Source: a virus. Taken from it: a stretch of DNA of 43,304 bases. The stretch spans positions 1-43,304 of the IMG/VR virus record IMGVR_UViG_3300021520_000006; one strand, 5' to 3'. Positions within the stretch are counted from its first letter, which is position 1, and each line of letters starts with the position of its first letter. Position numbers and translations under genes: made by a program. The notes under the pieces were generated by a model. It was not told the origin of the DNA. It made no database searches and saw nothing but the letters and a program-made list of their open reading frames with translations. Below, piece by piece: positions 41,045-43,304 of the stretch.

Positions 41045-41494
41045 TCATAACGGCTTTCCGCGCAGCGCGTCACGTATACGAGGGATCATCCCCGCGAATC
41101 TCACAAGCCAGCCCATGCGCGAGGTGGGGTCGCGGTGTTCGAACCGCTCGAATACGATCAGGGCATCGTCACCCGCGAGAGGGACCACGTTGTCGAGCAT
41201 CGCTAGGGCATCCAAGAAGGCGACAGGCCCGTGTACCATCCGATGGTAGGAGCACGGGCCCTTGTCGTCGGCGTCCCCTTCGCACGCCCCTTCTTGGCAG
41301 TCATGCGCTGCGAGGGTCCCAAATATCCCAGGCGCGAATTCCCCGCGCTTCAGTTCCTCGCATTCACTGCACACGCGGCCGCAATAGATCCCACGGCTAT
41401 CGATCAATTCCCAGGAAGTGCCTCGCGCGTCATAGTGTGCGCGATGGTGCTCGCGCCTGAAACAGAAGTCTGCCCATTGCTTGCGTGTAATCAT
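41045..41494 (-). CDS. Small Cys-containing protein, unrecognised
   Basis: 149 aa from ATG 41494, with GAGGAG 5 bases upstream. Cys pairs in GIYCGRVCSECEELKRGEFAP and another cluster in AAHDCQEGACEGDADDKGPC could bind metal. The only - strand gene in the right part, divergent from the terminase operon. No family is recognised. Confidence 0.6.
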   Translation of the reverse strand: MITRKQWADFCFRREHHRAHYDARGTSWELIDSRGIYCGRVCSECEELKRGEFAPGIFGTLAAHDCQEGACEGDADDKGPCSYHRMVHGPVAFLDALAMLDNVVPLAGDDALIVFERFEHRDPTSRMGWLVRFAGMIPRIRDALRGKPL

Positions 41495-41511
41495 TGTTCT
41501 CCTCGAGGTAG

Positions 41512-41549
41512 GCGCAACAGTCGTTTACCGAACGGTGAATTAGTTGCGC
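41512..41549. promoter_or_regulatory. Nested inverted repeat between divergent genes
   Basis: Outer arms GCGCAAC (41512-41518) and GTTGCGC (41543-41549) enclose ACCGAACGGT (41527-41536), with centres one base apart. It sits between the divergent genes and just ahead of the late promoter, a likely regulator binding site. The regulator is unknown. Confidence 0.5.
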
Positions 41550-41553
41550 TGGG

Positions 41554-41582
41554 TTGTAAAAAGGTTCGCTGGGTATTATACG
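41554..41582 (+). promoter_or_regulatory. Late promoter candidate ahead of terminase
   Basis: -35 TTGTAA at 41554-41559, 17-base spacer, -10 TATACG at 41577-41582. The -10 ends six bases before ATG 41589, so the message is probably leaderless. It would start the packaging and structural operon. Confidence 0.45.
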
Positions 41583-41588
41583 TGAAGC

Positions 41589-42158
41589 ATGGTGAATGAT
41601 AGAATTGGTACTAGTCGAGCGGTCCAATTGTTCCGTGAAATGGGAATAACTCAAGCTGAACTGGCGAGACAATTAAATGTCTCGACGGTGGCGGTATGTG
41701 GCTGGTTTCAAGGCAAGTCGATTCCAAGGGCAGAAACGCAGCAAAAGTGTTTTGAGCTGTTCGAAGTGCCATTCGCGGCGTGGCATGAAGCGGCGTACGG
41801 TGTAAAGTTGCCAAGCGAGCCTGTGGAGGAGCCTTTGCGGGGGAGTGTGTTTGCGCTCGCGAAGGAGTTGCAAACCAAGGTCCGGCTACTTCTCGACGGT
41901 CTAGAGGATAGCGCAGAGCTGACAGTGGGTGGGCGAGCTAGAGTGCTGCACACATGCGCTCAAGCGTTGGCGCAATCGGCGAAACTAACCGGGGATTACG
42001 AGTTGGGGGCAAGAATAGTTCAATTGCCGGTATGGCGTGAGGTCGTCGCGTGCTTTGAACGGTCGATGGTTGGTTTTCCCGAAGTGGCTGCAAGGTTCGG
42101 TGCGGAATGCCGCAAGATGCGACTACAAGAGCGGTGCGGGGGGGTGGTCGCATCGTGA
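41589..42158 (+). CDS. Small terminase subunit candidate (HTH)
   Basis: 189 aa. N-terminal HTH: GITQAELARQLNVSTVAVCG then WFQGKSIPRAETQQKCFELF. A long helical middle (VFALAKELQTKVRLLLDG) and an end segment (QLPVWREVVACFERSMVGFP) fit an oligomer-forming body. The HTH, the helical oligomer domain and its place just before the large terminase (GTGA overlap) mark it as TerS, which selects the pac or cos site. No ribosome binding site; probably leaderless. Confidence 0.65.
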   Translation: MVNDRIGTSRAVQLFREMGITQAELARQLNVSTVAVCGWFQGKSIPRAETQQKCFELFEVPFAAWHEAAYGVKLPSEPVEEPLRGSVFALAKELQTKVRLLLDGLEDSAELTVGGRARVLHTCAQALAQSAKLTGDYELGARIVQLPVWREVVACFERSMVGFPEVAARFGAECRKMRLQERCGGVVAS

Positions 42159-43304
42159 GGGTGCTGTGGGAAAGCTTGGCCGAGTGCGCCTCGCGCGCGG
42201 GGCAAGTCGGCGAGGCGTGGCCTCGTCACAAATGGCAGCGCGATCCTGTTGGGTTCGCGCGAAAGGTGCTGGGAGTTGAGCCATGGGAAAAGCAAAGGGT
42301 GATTCTGGAGCTGGTGGCAAACAATCCGCGAGTTGCGGTAGCATCGGGCCATAAGATAGGTAAATCGAATTGTGCGGCAATTTTGGCACTTTGGTTCTAT
42401 TGTTCGTTCCCTGATGCGCGCGTGGTTCTCTCGTCAACTACGGCGCGACAAGTTACACAAATCCTATGGCGTGAGGTTCGAAAACTACATGCGAGGGCGA
42501 AAGTTCCTATCAGCGGAGAGATGCACGACTCAGCGGCTGCTGGGATAAAATCCGATGATTTCCGTGAGATTGTAGGATTCACTGCTAAAGAAGCGGAAGC
42601 GGTGGCAGGCATATCTGGGGAAAACCTTCTATACATAATAGATGAGGCATCGGGCGTACCGGATGTCATTTTCGAGGCCATCGAGGGAAACCGGGCTGGG
42701 GGGGCGAAGGTCGTCCTGTTTTCGAATCCGACGAGGACGGAGGGGGAATTCTACGAGGCGTTTTTTTCAAAAGCAGCTTTTTACAAGACCTTGCGCGTGT
42801 CGTCGGAGGAAACACCTACGGCAACGGGAAAGGCAACCATACCGGGGCTTGCTACTCGCGAATGGATCGAAGAAAAGCGGCTTGAGTGGGGGGAGTCGTC
42901 GCCGCTTTATAAGATCCGCATCAAGGGGGAGCATGTCCGGCAAGAAGAGGGGTACATTTTAAGCGTCGAAGATATCATGCAGTCCGAAAACAGGTGGGAC
43001 TCAACGGAGGGGGTTGGGCGGCTGCAAATTGGGCTGGACCCTGCGGGTCCAGGCGATGGTGGCGACGAATCTGTTTTCGCAGTCCGGAGAGGGCAAAAGA
43101 TTCTGGCGCTACGTGCGTACCGTGGGGCGTCTGGGGGTGACCTCGTGGCGCATGCTGTGGGGCTGGCGTCTGAGTTTAGGGGGGCTAGCGAGGGACCGGC
43201 GCTGGTGGTTGTGGATCGGGATGGTCCCATCGGAGCGGAGGTGTGGGGTCTTCTTCGCGTGTACGTGATCTCGCACGATGACGCGGGGGGGGCGCACCTT
43301 TCGA
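42155..43304 (+). CDS. Terminase large subunit, N-terminal part (continues at 1-524)
   Basis: GTG 42155 overlaps the TerS stop. ATPase domain: VAVASGHKIGKS is Walker A, YIIDEAS is Walker B, with the coupling segment VVLFSNPT(RT). The nuclease begins with LDPAGPGDGGDESVF around 43033. At the window end the frame would be broken by one missing G in the run at 43285-43292; the copy at 1-139 keeps the frame. Joined length is 511 aa. Confidence 0.9.
   Translation, partial: MRVLWESLAECASRAGQVGEAWPRHKWQRDPVGFARKVLGVEPWEKQRVILELVANNPRVAVASGHKIGKSNCAAILALWFYCSFPDARVVLSSTTARQVTQILWREVRKLHARAKVPISGEMHDSAAAGIKSDDFREIVGFTAKEAEAVAGISGENLLYIIDEASGVPDVIFEAIEGNRAGGAKVVLFSNPTRTEGEFYEAFFSKAAFYKTLRVSSEETPTATGKATIPGLATREWIEEKRLEWGESSPLYKIRIKGEHVRQEEGYILSVEDIMQSENRWDSTEGVGRLQIGLDPAGPGDGGDESVFAVRRGQKILALRAYRGASGGDLVAHAVGLASEFRGASEGPALVVVDRDGPIGAEVWGLLRVYVISHDDAGGAHLS
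43167..43304. repeat. Terminal overlap, right copy (matches 1-139)
   Basis: 138 bases identical to 1-139 apart from one fewer G in a run (eight against nine). It shows the contig is circular with a unit of about 43,166 bp. Confidence 0.9.

Noticed and set aside
40809-41249. + strand gene of 146 codons
   Set aside because: No ribosome binding site, low-complexity start, and its second half is antisense to the better supported gene at 41045-41494.
1-43304. True terminal direct repeats of the virion DNA
   Set aside because: The 138-base match lies inside one gene and continues its frame; this is an assembly overlap of a circular map.

Overview
The window is a complete genome of a temperate, contractile-tailed phage (myovirus morphology) with a unit length of about 43,166 bp. 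The last 138 bases (43167-43304) repeat the first 139 with one missing G, so the contig closes into a circle and the large terminase gene runs across the join. The host is probably a myxobacterium (Myxococcota). One phage gene (20026-21810) ends in a Cys / transmembrane / RRRR tail like the MYXO-CTERM sorting signal, and carries the Asp-rich, Cys-rich low complexity typical of myxobacterial surface proteins. The att site is the 3' half of a tRNA-Leu(CAG) gene.

Late region (41.5 kb through the join to 21.8 kb, + strand, G-rich): small and large terminase, DUF935-type portal, Mu I-like protease/scaffold, decoration protein, Mu T-like capsid, neck genes, sheath, tube, -1 frameshifted tail chaperone, tape measure, baseplate, fibres, a CHAP/NlpC-like endolysin, two tiny membrane/lipoprotein genes and the giant Asp-repeat surface protein. 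Gene order follows Mu, but there is no Mu F-like head protein and no transposase; integration is by a tyrosine recombinase. A hairpin terminator at 21.8 kb closes the region.

Leftward region (30.7 to 21.9 kb, - strand): promoter PL drives an overlapping gene string with a Bet-type annealing protein, a PD-(D/E)XK exonuclease and an SSB-like protein, then a sigma-region-4-like protein, an excisionase candidate and the integrase. attP lies at the integrase 3' end. Four or five small genes beyond attP would be cut off from PL on integration.

Immunity region (30.65-32.06 kb): an XRE repressor and an ImmA-like metallopeptidase lie between two operator arrays. These are 16-bp TGGC-N4-GCCA-type sites, two at PL and three at PR, with the -35 box TTGACA built into one operator of each array. 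This layout parallels lambda OL-cI-OR.

Rightward early region (32.06-40.67 kb, + strand): Cro-like gene, a second HTH gene, a RhuM-like putative antirepressor, a ParB/DUF4326 fusion, an unknown protein, a second truncated RhuM, SF2 helicase, RusA resolvase and a primase-helicase ending in an HTH. A 23-bp perfect inverted repeat follows. By eye, + strand G/C bias changes sign near this repeat and near 21.8 kb regardless of gene direction, so the repeat is a candidate replication origin.
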